This document shows, piece by piece, positions 18,314 to 27,267 of a stretch of 64,000 nucleotides of DNA (the stretch's first letter is position 1; each line of letters opens with the position of its first letter). The stretch spans positions 160,596 through 224,595 of the forward strand of contig CAVSIY010000001.1 of assembly GCA_963728165.1 (NCBI GenBank). Direction: 5' to 3'. The notes below the pieces were generated by a model. The model was not told where the DNA came from and made no database searches. It saw only the letters and a list, made by a program, of their open reading frames with translations. The DNA is from Hyphomicrobium_A sp963728165. GTDB taxonomy: Bacteria; Pseudomonadota; Alphaproteobacteria; Rhizobiales; Hyphomicrobiaceae. A program made the translations under genes and the position numbers.

Positions 18314-18317
18314 GCCC

Positions 18318-19028
18318 ATGACGCGCTGTGACCACCATCCGCTCCCCGACACGGGGCGGCGGACCTTCCTCACGCGCACCGCGGCCGTCGCCGCAGTGGC
18401 CGTCGCTGCGGCCGGCGGTATTTTGCCCGAGGCTGCCATGGCGGCGCCCGAGGTGCCGGGAGGCGACAAGCGCAAGTTCATGGAAGAGGCGACGCGGCTC
18501 GCCATCGAGTCGGTCGAGAAAGGCTGGGGCGGACCGTTCGGCGCCGTGATCGTGAAGGATGGCGAGATCATCGGGCGCGGTCAGAACCGCGTGCTGCTTA
18601 TGGGCTGCCCGGTGTTCCACGCCGAGGTCACCGCCATCATGGATGCCTCCGCCAAGCTCAATCCGAAAGCGTTGCTCGGCAGCGATGCGGGTCCGGGCAC
18701 CATCCTGGAAATGATCCCCCGTGAGCCGAACTCTCCCGATCTGGTGCCCGAGCGCGCGCGCATGCTCAAGGGGTGCGAGATCTACGTCAACGGCGCGCCG
18801 TGCCCGATGTGCATGAGCGCCATCTACTGGTCGCGCATCAGTCATCTCTATTTCGGCGCGAGCCTCAAGGACACGAGTGCGATCGGCTTCGACGATGCCT
18901 TCCAGTACGAGGATTTCACCAAGCCGTGGTCGGAGCGGAGCATCGCCGTGACGGCGAACTTCGAGCCCCAGATCGGCCTCAAGGCGTACAAGGCGTGGAT
19001 GGATAAGAAGGACCGCCACCCGTTCTGA
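18318..19028 (+). CDS. Tat-exported nucleoside deaminase-like protein
   Basis: 236 residues. The N-terminus has a twin-arginine signal (GRRTFLTRTAAVAAVAVAAA, cleavage near AMAAP). The mature part is a CMP/dCMP-type zinc deaminase domain with FHAEVTAI (zinc His and catalytic Glu) and GAPCPMCMSAIYWSRI (two zinc Cys), as in guanine or tRNA-adenosine deaminases. A cytidine-deaminase-type enzyme sent to the periplasm is unusual. Its close coupling to the upstream cupin suggests a shared small-molecule pathway. Confidence 0.85.
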   Translation: MTRCDHHPLPDTGRRTFLTRTAAVAAVAVAAAGGILPEAAMAAPEVPGGDKRKFMEEATRLAIESVEKGWGGPFGAVIVKDGEIIGRGQNRVLLMGCPVFHAEVTAIMDASAKLNPKALLGSDAGPGTILEMIPREPNSPDLVPERARMLKGCEIYVNGAPCPMCMSAIYWSRISHLYFGASLKDTSAIGFDDAFQYEDFTKPWSERSIAVTANFEPQIGLKAYKAWMDKKDRHPF

Positions 19029-19046
19029 GCAGTCGTCGCCTGCGTG

Positions 19047-19859
19047 TCAGCCTATCCTCGCCAGCCGCCCAATCAGCGCCTCGGCCGCCGCGGGCGCGCG
19101 CAGCTTTCCTTCGTGGATGACATAGAGGAAGACGTCGCGCGGGCTTTTCTTGGCGCGCGCTGCGGCGCCGATGCAGGGAAGGTCGGCCGGTGCGCCCCCC
19201 GCCGCCCAGGTTTCGGCGCGCTTGGCCCATGCGTCGAGCGCCTTGGGCGGGTAGCCCGTCTTCACCGAGTCCTTGCCCTTCTGCAGCCGCGCGTAGACGA
19301 AGTCGCCGACGAGGTCGGGGATCGCCGGGTAGGTCGCGTGCTCGGCATACACGACTGGTATGGAGAAGCGCCGCAGCAGCGTGATGAAGGCCGGTGTGCA
19401 GAACGAGGGGTGGCGCACCTCGACCACGTGGCGCAGCTTGCGCCCGTCGAATGTTTGCGGCAGCAGCTCGAGAAAGGCGCCGAAGTCCGCCTCGTCGAAC
19501 TTTTTGGTCGGCGCGAATTGCCAAAGAAGTGGCCCGAGCCGGTCGCCAAGTGCCACGGGACCTGACTCGAGGAAGCGCTTAATCGAGTCCCCGGCCTCTG
19601 CGAGCACGCGGCGGTTGACGGCATACCTCGGGCCCTTGAGCGAGAAGACGAACCCGTCCGGCACCTCGCGCGCCCACTTGGCAAAGGTCGCCGGCGTTTG
19701 CGTGCGGTAGAAGGTGCCGTTGACCTCGATCGAGGTGAGATGCCGGCTGGCAAAGGTGAGCTCCTGCGCGTGCGGCAGCCCTTTGGGATAGAACACGCCG
19801 CGCCAGGGGGCATAGGTCCAGCCGCCGATGCCCACGCGGATCGTTCCGCTTTTCTTCAT
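19047..19859 (-). CDS. DUF72 (YecE-like) family protein
   Basis: 270 residues starting MKKSGTIRVGIGGWTYAPW, a hallmark of DUF72 proteins, followed by FYPKGLP, IEVNGTFYRTQ, FSLKGPRYAVN and VEVRHPSF. The family has a TIM-barrel fold and no established activity. Full length for the family; convergent with the deaminase gene 18 bp away. Confidence 0.88.
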   Translation of the reverse strand: MKKSGTIRVGIGGWTYAPWRGVFYPKGLPHAQELTFASRHLTSIEVNGTFYRTQTPATFAKWAREVPDGFVFSLKGPRYAVNRRVLAEAGDSIKRFLESGPVALGDRLGPLLWQFAPTKKFDEADFGAFLELLPQTFDGRKLRHVVEVRHPSFCTPAFITLLRRFSIPVVYAEHATYPAIPDLVGDFVYARLQKGKDSVKTGYPPKALDAWAKRAETWAAGGAPADLPCIGAAARAKKSPRDVFLYVIHEGKLRAPAAAEALIGRLARIG

Positions 19860-19909
19860 AGTCGCCAGTTTATGCCAGCAATCCGCCCTTGCATGAAGGA
19901 TGCTTTGTC

Positions 19910-20335
19910 ATGGACCACCCTTCCGGACAGGCCACGGGCCGCTTCGACATCGCCGAGATCGCCGCGGCGTTTCCCGCGACTGCCAAGACCCTGCTGCTCG
20001 ACCGCTACCTGACCGACACGCCGCATGCGAGCGCGCGCGTGTTTCGCGTCTACGAGCCGACGCCGCCGCACTATCACGCCAACTCGGACGAATATCTCTA
20101 CGTGTTCTGCGGGCGCGGCACGTTCTGGATGGAGGATCCGGCGAGCAAAGCCGAGTTCGCTCCCGGTCAGCTTCTCTTTTTCCGTCGCGGCATCGTGCAT
20201 GCGCTGCCCGACATGCTGGAGGGTCCAATCATCTTCCTGTCCGTCGATGCGCCGCGCCGCGATCCAAAGGACATCATCTTCGTCGACCCGGCGGACGGAA
20301 CGCCCGAGAGCTTCGTCCGACAGACCGGCGCGTGA
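19910..20335 (+). CDS. cupin domain protein
   Basis: 141 residues from the ATG at 19910, which has GAAGGA upstream; an in-frame TTG at 19889 is less likely. Motif 1 is PPHYHANSDEYLYVFCGRG and motif 2 includes EFAPGQLLFFRRGIVHALPD. Metal ligands H-H-E-H appear preserved. Substrate unknown. Divergent from the DUF72 gene, with 50 bp between starts. Confidence 0.75.
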   Translation: MDHPSGQATGRFDIAEIAAAFPATAKTLLLDRYLTDTPHASARVFRVYEPTPPHYHANSDEYLYVFCGRGTFWMEDPASKAEFAPGQLLFFRRGIVHALPDMLEGPIIFLSVDAPRRDPKDIIFVDPADGTPESFVRQTGA

Positions 20336-20336
20336 G

Positions 20337-21414
20337 CTAGGGCGCGACTGTCGCAAGCGATGCCCGCCACTTGGCGCCGTTGATCGCCTCGAGCACCAGA
20401 TCATACTCGCCTGGGGCAATGGGGGCCGGCGCGGGCAACGTGATGGTGGCGCGCGCGCCCGTCTGGCCGCTGAAACCGATCGTCTCGGTTTTGAAGCGCG
20501 AGGCCCAGGCATACGGATAGGCGTTGCGGATGTCGCTTTGGGGCAGGGCCGCGAGCGCCGCGCCGTCCCATGCCGCGACGGTGGCGCCGGAGCTGTCGGT
20601 GAGCCGCGCCGCAATGATGTAGGCCGCGCCCGTGTCGGGGCCCGCATCCACGTAGGCGTTGAACCGCACCGCGCCGTCGGGCGCAATCGTCACGGCGCTG
20701 AGTGCAATGTCGTGGCGATGGAAGTTGGTGCGCGAGTGCAGCGGCGTGACGACGGCGCCGAACAGGATCTGGTAGCTGAGCACGTGTGAAGACGACGCAG
20801 GTCGCCGCCAGCGCGCGTGCAAGCTTGCGCAGCGTCTGTTCGGGCAGCGGACCGCTGGCGATCCAGTTGAGCCAGGCATTCTTTTGCGCCCAGGCGGTTC
20901 GGCCCAGCCGCTCGTCCAGCGAGAAGGCGCCGCTGCCGGCGAGGAACAGGGCGCTCGACATCGCCACGCCCGACACCGCCATGGTCCATTCGTCGAGGCA
21001 GGTCGATCCCATCCAGCCGAAGATCAGCATGAGTGCCACGTTGAGCCAGAGGCTGGCGAAGGCCGCCGCCCGCGTCATCAGACCGAAGATCAGCGCCAGC
21101 CCGACGGCGAGCTCGGCGATGGTCCAGGCCCACACCGAGGCGAGGATCAGATCGGGGTGGGCCAGCGTCCATTCGATGGGGCCTTGCACCCACAGCGCGC
21201 CCGGGAGCGCGTGCGTGAGCTTGGCCGCGACGAAGCCCGGCGCGTTAAAGTCGAGCTTCAAGGCCAGATCGACGCCGTCGACTGGGCGGAAATCATAAAA
21301 GAGGCGCCGGCTCGCCCCGCCCCAGAAGATGAAGCCCTGGACGAGGCGCGTTCCCAAGAGCGCCAGTGCCAGCAGCGACAGGTCCGCGTGGCGGACCGTT
21401 CCCGCCTCAGTCAT
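20337..21414 (-). pseudogene. DoxD-DoxA fusion (thiosulfate:quinone oxidoreductase type), frameshifted
   Basis: The 5' part (about 210 residues) is a four-helix DoxD-like membrane domain (SLLALALLGTRLVQGFIFWG, LPGALWVQGPIEWTLAHPDL, WTIAELAVGLALIFGLM). The 3' part, in another frame, is a DoxA-like domain: ILFGAVVTPLHSRTNFHRHD, SDIRNAYPYAWASRFKTETI and APIAPGEYDLVLEAINGAKW. The frames join at about 20785. Fused DoxD-DoxA proteins are known, so one corrected base would give a full 358-residue protein. In Acidianus DoxDA oxidises thiosulfate to tetrathionate and reduces quinone. Confidence 0.7.
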
Positions 21415-21542
21415 GAAGCCCTCCTTTTGCCTCTTACCGCGTGCGCTTCGACGCCATATCTAGGATGATAAGTGTTTGCGGTGGGTCAATGCCGCCGCGA
21501 GAAGGGCCGGTGACGATGATTGGCGTCATCAGGAGGGGACAG

Positions 21543-22208
21543 ATGCAGGCAAAAGCCGCCATCATGGCGCTCGCCGCGTGCGCCATCGTTACCAGCGCGG
21601 CATGGGGCGGGGAGCCCGACCCCGCGCAGGTCGGCCAAGCCCGCGCGGCCGTCAAAGAGCTCGGGGAAAACTTGAAGCGCCAGCTCATGGCGGCGATCGC
21701 GGCCGGCGGTCCGGCTTCGGCGATCGGCGTGTGCAAGACCATCGCGCCGGCGCTCGCCGAGAAGGCGGGCTCCGTGCGCGGCCTCAAGGTCGGGCGCACG
21801 AGCTTGCGCGTGCGCAATCCCGCCAACGCGCCGGACGCCTGGGAGCGCAGCGTGCTCGAGGACTTCGCCGCCCAGATCAAGGCCGGTACCGATCCCGCCA
21901 AGCTCGAGCACGCGGAGACGGTGACGGACGCGAGCGGCGCCAGCGTGTTCCGCTACATGAAGGCCATCCCCATGGCGGCGGTGCCCTGCCTCACCTGCCA
22001 CGGCGCGCCCGAGCCGTCGCTCAAAGCCGAGATCACGCGGCTTTATCCGCAGGACCAGGCGACCGGCTTCAAGCCGGGCGAGTTGCGCGGGGCGTTCACG
22101 GTGACGGCGCCGGCCGCGCCATCGGTGCCGCCTCCGGCCGGGGCCTGTGCCTCCGCCGTGAGCCCTACGATCCGGTTTGGGATTGCAGCGTGCGATAGGC
22201 GTGCGTGA
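21543..22208 (+). CDS. secreted DUF3365 (Tll0287-like) haem-binding protein
   Basis: 221 residues. AGGAGGGG at 21531-21538 sets the ATG at 21543, giving a signal peptide (AAIMALAACAIVTSAAWGG). The DUF3365 domain follows, with VCKTIAPALAEKAGS, RVRNPANAPDAWE and the c-type haem site AVPCLTCHGAP near residue 150. Periplasmic haem sensor or electron carrier. The C-terminal tail overlaps the convergent membrane gene by 44 bp. It is divergent from the doxDA-like gene, 128 bp away, which also concerns redox chemistry. Confidence 0.8.
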   Translation: MQAKAAIMALAACAIVTSAAWGGEPDPAQVGQARAAVKELGENLKRQLMAAIAAGGPASAIGVCKTIAPALAEKAGSVRGLKVGRTSLRVRNPANAPDAWERSVLEDFAAQIKAGTDPAKLEHAETVTDASGASVFRYMKAIPMAAVPCLTCHGAPEPSLKAEITRLYPQDQATGFKPGELRGAFTVTAPAAPSVPPPAGACASAVSPTIRFGIAACDRRA

Positions 22209-22806
22209 CGGCGAGCCAGGTGACGGGAACGCTCACGAGAATGCCGACCACGAGCGCCAAGAGCCCCAACAGGTTGAGGCCGATCAGGGCGAGGCCGAAC
22301 AGGAACAGCTGTCCCTTGCTGCCTTTGGTGATGCGCCAACTTTCCTTCAGCGCCTCGACCGGCCGGCTCGCCCGGTCGATGACGAAGTAGGGCGCGAAGC
22401 CAAGCCCGATGGCGGCGATGATGCCCGGCACGACGAGCAGCAGGAAACCGATGACGATGATGAGCCCGGCGAGCAGCTCGGTGCCGAGGAAGCGCCAGAA
22501 CGGCTGCGGATTCCACAGATCGCCGATGGTCACGCCGGCGATGTCGTCGTGCGCACGCAAGGCGAAAGTCGTTGCTCCCAGAGAGACAAAAATGCTGAGC
22601 ACGATGCTCACCAGCGAGGCCACCAAGTGCGCGGCCGAGGGCGGTGGCGGCGGGGTTCCGGGCACGAGCTCGGGCCCCGGAAACAGAATGCCGGGGATCG
22701 ACGGGATGACCATCGTCAAAAGGAAGGCGCCGATGAGGATGCCGGGGCGCTTCTTGAAGGTCTCCCAACCGAACCCGATGCAGTCGCCGATGGAGAACGC
22801 AGGCAT
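22165..22806 (-). CDS. multi-pass membrane protein of the DUF975/GDPD-membrane-domain type
   Basis: 213 residues beginning MPAFSIGDCIGFGWETFKKR, then about five helices (ILIGAFLLTMVIPSIPGILF, LVSIVLSIFVSLGATTFAL, LAGLIIVIGFLLLVVPGIIA, LFLFGLALIGLNLLGLLALV). The motif PVEALKESWRITKG before the last helices is typical of this superfamily of uncharacterised inner-membrane proteins. Convergent and overlapping with the DUF3365 gene. Confidence 0.7.
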   Translation of the reverse strand: MPAFSIGDCIGFGWETFKKRPGILIGAFLLTMVIPSIPGILFPGPELVPGTPPPPPSAAHLVASLVSIVLSIFVSLGATTFALRAHDDIAGVTIGDLWNPQPFWRFLGTELLAGLIIVIGFLLLVVPGIIAAIGLGFAPYFVIDRASRPVEALKESWRITKGSKGQLFLFGLALIGLNLLGLLALVVGILVSVPVTWLAVTHAYRTLQSQTGS

Positions 22807-23006
22807 GCCGCCCCTCTCTGCAATGAACTTGTGACTTTGAAATCGCGCGCGGGGACTGCGATGATGGCTCGGCAGTCGTTAAGGAAGGCTCGCGTTCGTT
22901 GCTCAAAGCCAACAGCGTCTTGGTGAAGGGATGGTGTCGGCCCTTTGAGTTAAGTCTCCGGTATCCCAACTTGACGAATATGGGGCGCCGCCAGGGAGGT
23001 AGGATG

Positions 23007-23267
23007 ATGCGTAAAGGACTATTGGCAGCCGTGGGCTTTGGTGTGCTGGCAGCTTTGGCGCCGGTAGGGGCTCGCGCCGATTCGATGTGGGACGTGGCGA
23101 GTGCGCGCGCTAACGCCCGTGCCGGCGGCCCGATCAGCGCTTATGATGCGGAGCTGTTGGATCGCTGGGGGTGCTTGAGCGGGACGCGCAGTGCCTTCTG
23201 CCGGCGCATCGCGCACGGGTACACCAGCCCCGGGTATCGTGGCGGCAAGCGCCGCGCACGGCGCTGA
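23007..23267 (+). CDS. small secreted basic protein
   Basis: 86 residues. GGGAGG at 22994-22999 fits the second of two adjacent ATGs. A signal peptide (KGLLAAVGFGVLAALAPVGA, cleavage near ARADS) precedes a short mature part with two cysteines (WGCLSGTRSAFC) and a basic tail GGKRRARR. Family not recognised. Confidence 0.6.
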   Translation: MRKGLLAAVGFGVLAALAPVGARADSMWDVASARANARAGGPISAYDAELLDRWGCLSGTRSAFCRRIAHGYTSPGYRGGKRRARR

Positions 23268-23316
23268 GGCGATCGCAGGCACGTGCTCTATTGCAAGGCA
23301 AGGATGAGAGGAACCA

Positions 23317-23508
23317 ATGGCCGACCCGGAAGCCCTCGCTGAGATCGACCAGCGCATCGCCGTGCTCCGCGACAACCTGCGCGAGCTCGTCGAACAGGCG
23401 GCAGCCTACTCTGGTGCGGCGGATGAAACGCGCACCGCCGACCGCATCGCCGACCAGGAGGCGCGGCTCGCCGAGCTCCTGAAGGAGCGCGAGGCGCTGG
23501 CGAAGTAG
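23317..23508 (+). CDS. small coiled-coil protein
   Basis: 63 residues, strongly acidic and helical, with heptad-like spacing (IDQRIAVLRDNLRELVEQA, then ARLAELLKEREALAK). GAGAGGAA lies just before the ATG. The composition is that of a small coiled coil or accessory subunit; no family recognised. It is 49 bp after the small secreted protein. Confidence 0.6.
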   Translation: MADPEALAEIDQRIAVLRDNLRELVEQAAAYSGAADETRTADRIADQEARLAELLKEREALAK

Positions 23509-23536
23509 CTCATCTGAAACGTAGACTCAGATCCGA

Positions 23537-24070
23537 TCAGCCGCGCGTGCCCAAGGGGCCGACCGGCCGCTGAGGCGCGGCGCGGACGCCCCCGGCAATG
23601 CGGGTGCCGGTGCCGAGAAGCCCGACGAGCACCAAGGCCTTGAGGGCCAGGACCGGCCCGGCGGGGTCGACCCCGAGGCTGCGCAGGAGCATCTCGGCAA
23701 GCTTAGTCAGATAGAGGTAGGCGAGACCGATATAGGTTGCGTTGCGCCAGAGATAGAATTGGCACCACCACCTGCCCCGCAGAGGTCGCCGCTCGGGCGG
23801 CAGCTTATTGTAGGTGCTGCATGCGATCTCGAGCGAGACGAGGAAAGTCGCGAGCAAGACCACGTTGTCCATGGCTGTCAGCCGCTCGGCGAACCAATCT
23901 TGCCCGATGGCTTTGGGGAGGCGTGCCGCGACGCCCATGACGGCGATCATCATCGTGGCGTCGTAGACTGCGGGCTCGCGCCACGACATTGCAAACCTGC
24001 GGTGCCACCTGAATGAGGCGGCGACCGCCAGGACGCAGGCGGAAACGAAGATGACGGTGATGTCCGACAT
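23537..24070 (-). CDS. membrane protein of unknown function
   Basis: About 177 residues starting MSDITVIFVSACVLAVAASF. Further hydrophobic segments include YDATMMIAVMGVAARL, NVVLLATFLVSLEIAC and VLALKALVLVGLLGTG; a polar loop with YNKLPPERRPLRGRWW lies between. The start at 24070 avoids a short unsupported extension. Not recognised; monocistronic. Confidence 0.55.
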   Translation of the reverse strand: MSDITVIFVSACVLAVAASFRWHRRFAMSWREPAVYDATMMIAVMGVAARLPKAIGQDWFAERLTAMDNVVLLATFLVSLEIACSTYNKLPPERRPLRGRWWCQFYLWRNATYIGLAYLYLTKLAEMLLRSLGVDPAGPVLALKALVLVGLLGTGTRIAGGVRAAPQRPVGPLGTRG

Positions 24071-24186
24071 GGGCTCCTCGCGCAAAATGATGCGGCGAGG
24101 TTCTTAACACCGCGCCAGCGGCGCGCGTTGTTCCCAAGGGATCAGTTGCGCGGGGCAATGGGCGAATTAGATGACGGGGCCGGCAC

Positions 24187-24729
24187 TCAGTTCGTGGGCG
24201 CGGCGGCTTGTGCGCCCGGCGCGTCGAGCGCTGCGAGCAGCCGCTCGATGTCTGCCTTCTCGATCGCTAGAGTTGCGTCGCCGCCGTCCTGCGCAAAGAC
24301 CTTGAGCTGATAGCCGCTTGCCGTCGCGCGGCGCAGCTCGCTCTCAGGAATCTCGATCGTGACATTCTCGTCGAATACGCATGAGCGCTTCTCGCACGAT
24401 CGATGCCGCGAGACGCGTTGGAGGGTCAGCGCCTCGGCGCGCGCATTGCGTGCGCTTTCATACCGCCGCATACGTTCGGCCTTATAGACGAAGCCGACGC
24501 CGAGCAGCGTTGCGCTCGCTCCCGTCTTGCGGTCGACGCGGGCGACGAGCTCCGTGGTGATGGTATTGGGATAGCCGCCCACGGTCCGCTGCCCCGTCGT
24601 GTACTCGCGATAGGGGCGGAAGGTGTCGTCGCGCAGGGCGATCGCAGGCGCAACCTGGTTCACGGCGCAGGCGGCGAGAAGGGCGCTGCCCAACACGGCA
24701 ATCGACGCAGCGAAGCGCGTGCCTCGCAT
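24187..24729 (-). CDS. putative lipoprotein
   Basis: About 180 residues. The ATG at 24727-24729 has GGGGGA upstream and gives a lipoprotein signal with lipobox LLAAC. The mature part begins AVNQVAPAIALRDDTF and contains a beta-rich region with a CEKRSCVFDENVTIEIPES segment whose two Cys may pair. Probably anchored in the outer membrane. Family not recognised. Confidence 0.65.
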   Translation of the reverse strand: MRGTRFAASIAVLGSALLAACAVNQVAPAIALRDDTFRPYREYTTGQRTVGGYPNTITTELVARVDRKTGASATLLGVGFVYKAERMRRYESARNARAEALTLQRVSRHRSCEKRSCVFDENVTIEIPESELRRATASGYQLKVFAQDGGDATLAIEKADIERLLAALDAPGAQAAAPTN

Positions 24730-24791
24730 GAACATGTCCCCCGGGCCACCCGGCAATATGCCGGAGAGGCTAGCATAGGGGGTGCTGGCGA

Positions 24792-25682
24792 CTAGCGGGC
24801 GCGGGCGGCGCGATCGAGCTCGGCGAAGTCGGTGTCGGAGAGCGTGATGGCGGCGGCGGCGACGTTCTCCTCCAGATGCGCGACCTTGGAGGTGCCGGGG
24901 ATCGGCAGCATGACGGGGCTGCGCTTCAGGAGCCAGGCGAGCGCAATCTGCCCCGGCGTCGCCTTGTGGCGCTCAGCGATCGTCGCCAGCATCGACGTCG
25001 ATTTTGCGAGCCCGCCGGCGCCGAGCGGGAACCAGGGGATGAAGCCGATGCCGTGGCGCTCGCAGTGCGCGAGCACGTCCTCGCTTTCGCGATCGACGAG
25101 ATTGTAGCGGTTCTGCACGGTGGCGACCTTGAACACTTTCGACGCCGCCTCGATGTCGGCGACAGACACCTCGCTCAAACCGGCAAAGCGGATGATCTTG
25201 TCGTCGATGAGCTGCCTGATCGCGGCAAACTGCTCGTCGCGCGGCACCTTCGGGTCGATGCGGTGCAGCTGCCATAGGTCGATCTGCTTAACCCCGAGGT
25301 TTGCGAGGCTCTTCTTGGCCTCCCCGATAAGGTACTCGGGATCGCCGCGCGACACCCAGTGGTCGGGCCCGGGCCGCGTCAGGCCGGCCTTGGTGGCGAT
25401 GACGAGGCCCGTGTAGGGATGCAGCGCCTCGCGCAGGAGCCGCTCGGACACGTCGGGGCCGTAGCTGTCGGCGGTGTCGATGAAGTTGACGCCGAGCTCG
25501 GGCACCCGTTTGAGCGTGCGCAGCGCCTCGGCGCGGTCGGCGGGCTCGCCCCAGATGCCGGGGCCGGTGACGCGCATGGCGCCGAAGCCGAGCCGGTGCA
25601 CGGCGAGCTCGCCGCCGATCCTGAAGGTGCCGGAGAGGGCGGCGTCGGGCGCCTTTGTGTGCTGCAGGGTGTCGCTCGTCAT
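24792..25682 (-). CDS. aldo/keto reductase family oxidoreductase
   Basis: 296 residues of (beta/alpha)8 AKR type. The catalytic tetrad is visible: Asp and Tyr in NFIDTADSYGPDVSE, Lys in VIATKAGL and His in DLWQLHRID. The C-terminal LLKRSPVMLPIPGTSK is the NADPH-phosphate-binding loop. Such enzymes reduce aldehydes or ketones with NADPH; the substrate is unclear. Monocistronic, full length. Confidence 0.92.
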   Translation of the reverse strand: MTSDTLQHTKAPDAALSGTFRIGGELAVHRLGFGAMRVTGPGIWGEPADRAEALRTLKRVPELGVNFIDTADSYGPDVSERLLREALHPYTGLVIATKAGLTRPGPDHWVSRGDPEYLIGEAKKSLANLGVKQIDLWQLHRIDPKVPRDEQFAAIRQLIDDKIIRFAGLSEVSVADIEAASKVFKVATVQNRYNLVDRESEDVLAHCERHGIGFIPWFPLGAGGLAKSTSMLATIAERHKATPGQIALAWLLKRSPVMLPIPGTSKVAHLEENVAAAAITLSDTDFAELDRAARAR

Positions 25683-25873
25683 ACGGGCCTCCTTGTTTGG
25701 AGAAGCGGAGTCGTGGGCAAGCAGGATGCGTTGCTTGCGAGCTGGGGTGCAACGGGTCTGCGAGCAAGGGGTTGCTTCACTCCGCCGCCTGCCGGACGCA
25801 AAATCGAGGCTGCAGCCTTTAAGTTCCGTTGCTATAGCGGGCTGGCCAAGTCCACCTGCCCGGAGCTCACCCC

Positions 25874-26167
25874 ATGCCTCAATCGCAAGACATCCACGAA
25901 GCCCTCGAGCGCCTCGCGCGCGAGAATGCCGAGCTGAACGGCTTGGTTCTCGCCACCGGCGTCATCCTCACCCAGCTGCTGCAGTCGATGTGCCTGAGGG
26001 AGCTCAACCCGCAGGCGGCGGCGACCGGGATCGTGACCAACGCGGAGGCGGCCATCGAGGGCTTCAAGCCGGAGGAGGCGCGGCCGCTCGATGCCGTCAT
26101 GAAGGCGCGCGCGCTGCAGGCGGTGAAGCAGTACGAGGAGCAGCTGCGCTCCGTGTTGCCGACCTGA
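25874..26167 (+). CDS. hypothetical helical protein
   Basis: 97 residues, mostly helical, starting MPQSQDIHEALERLARENAE. No membrane segment is strong; LVLATGVILTQLLQSM is amphipathic. It ends 2 bp before the MaoC-like gene, so the two form an operon. Family not recognised. Confidence 0.6.
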   Translation: MPQSQDIHEALERLARENAELNGLVLATGVILTQLLQSMCLRELNPQAAATGIVTNAEAAIEGFKPEEARPLDAVMKARALQAVKQYEEQLRSVLPT

Positions 26168-26169
26168 CG

Positions 26170-26619
26170 ATGGTGGCGGACGGCGGCCTGTATCTCGAGG
26201 ATCTGTACGTCGGCCAGCGTTTCATGAGCGCGACGCTGGTCGTGACGGCGGACGAGATCAAGGCGTTCGCGGCCGCGTTCGACCCGCAGCCCTTTCATCT
26301 CGACGAGGCGGCCGCCGCGGCAACGCTGCTCGGCGGCCTTGCGGCCAGCGGCTGGCATACGGCCGCGCTGACCATGCGGCTGTTGGTGGACAGTGGCACG
26401 ATCGCCGGCGGCGTCATCGGCGCCAGCGTGGAGATCGCGTGGCCGCGCCCCGTCCGCCCGGGCGATAAGCTGCAGGTGGAGAGCGAGGTGATGGAGATCA
26501 CGCCGTCGCGCTCCAAGCCCGACCGCGGCATCGTGGTCTTGAAGAGCGAGACCCGCAATCAGCGCGGCGAGGCGGTTCAGGTGCTCACCTCGAAGCTGAT
26601 CGTCCCGCGCCGGCCTTAA
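26170..26619 (+). CDS. MaoC family (R)-hydratase-like protein
   Basis: 149 residues, hot-dog fold. LYLEDLYVGQRFMSATLVVT, then AFAAAFDPQPFHLDEAAA carries the hydratase Asp and His motif; AASGWHTAALTMRLLVD and EIAWPRPVRPGDKLQVESEV complete the domain. Family members hydrate enoyl-CoA or similar esters. Start at 26170 is just after the stop of the preceding gene. Confidence 0.85.
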   Translation: MVADGGLYLEDLYVGQRFMSATLVVTADEIKAFAAAFDPQPFHLDEAAAAATLLGGLAASGWHTAALTMRLLVDSGTIAGGVIGASVEIAWPRPVRPGDKLQVESEVMEITPSRSKPDRGIVVLKSETRNQRGEAVQVLTSKLIVPRRP

Positions 26620-26650
26620 TTGCGCGCCGATCAACCGCTAGCCAGCGCGC

Positions 26651-27016
26651 ATGGCGACCGTTGCGATCGTCGATGACGAGAAGAATACTCTGGCATCGCT
26701 GCGCATGGCCTTCGCCGCGCGCGGGCACCTGGTCGAGACGTTCAACGATCCGGTCGCTGCCCTGCCCAAGCTTATCTTTGTGCCGCCGCGCGTGCTCATA
26801 CTCAACGGCAGGATGCCGGGATTGCACGGCATCGACTTCTTCGTGACGTTTCGCAGCTACTGCCGAGTGCCTGTGATCTTCTTGAGCGCGTCGGCTTGCG
26901 AGATCGAGCAATCGCTCGACGCCATCGGCGTCCCCGCCAACGCCTACGTCGACAAGCCGTTCTCTCAGCGCGCGTTGATCGCGCTCACGGAACGCCTGGC
27001 ACGATCGGGGCCTTAG
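26651..27016 (+). CDS. stand-alone receiver-domain protein lacking the phospho-acceptor Asp
   Basis: 121 residues with only a CheY-like domain. The acidic pocket (VDDE, residues 7-10), Ser79 in FLSAS and Lys102 in YVDKPFSQ are conserved, but the residue that receives phosphate is Asn52 (VLILNGRMPG in place of D). It therefore probably cannot be phosphorylated in the normal way and may act as a constitutive or ligand-gated receiver, or a decoy. No histidine kinase or output domain is nearby. Confidence 0.85.
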   Translation: MATVAIVDDEKNTLASLRMAFAARGHLVETFNDPVAALPKLIFVPPRVLILNGRMPGLHGIDFFVTFRSYCRVPVIFLSASACEIEQSLDAIGVPANAYVDKPFSQRALIALTERLARSGP

Positions 27017-27034
27017 CCGGCGCCTGCCGCTTCC

Positions 27035-27163
27035 CTAGCGGGCTGCGGCAGCCTTGGCGTTGCGCTCGCGCTTAGCGATCTTGGCGGCGCGCTTCCTGGC
27101 GTTCTCCCCCTTGCGCTGTTTGGCCTGGATTTTCTTGCGGCGCGAATCCGACAGCATGGGCAT
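27035..27163 (-). CDS. very small basic protein (42 aa)
   Basis: Starts at an ATG with GGAGAAA upstream and encodes MPMLSDSRRKKIQAKQRKGE followed by more Lys/Arg/Ala-rich helix. Composition and size resemble small highly basic alphaproteobacterial proteins that may bind nucleic acid. Function unknown. Confidence 0.55.
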   Translation of the reverse strand: MPMLSDSRRKKIQAKQRKGENARKRAAKIAKRERNAKAAAAR

Positions 27164-27267
27164 GGACGTTTCTCCGTTGGGTGCTCGTTGCGAGCCTGTG
27201 GAACCGACCGGCTCAATACTAGAGGGGACGGGCGTCACGCAAGCACCTCTCGCCTCGCGTGCGGAAC

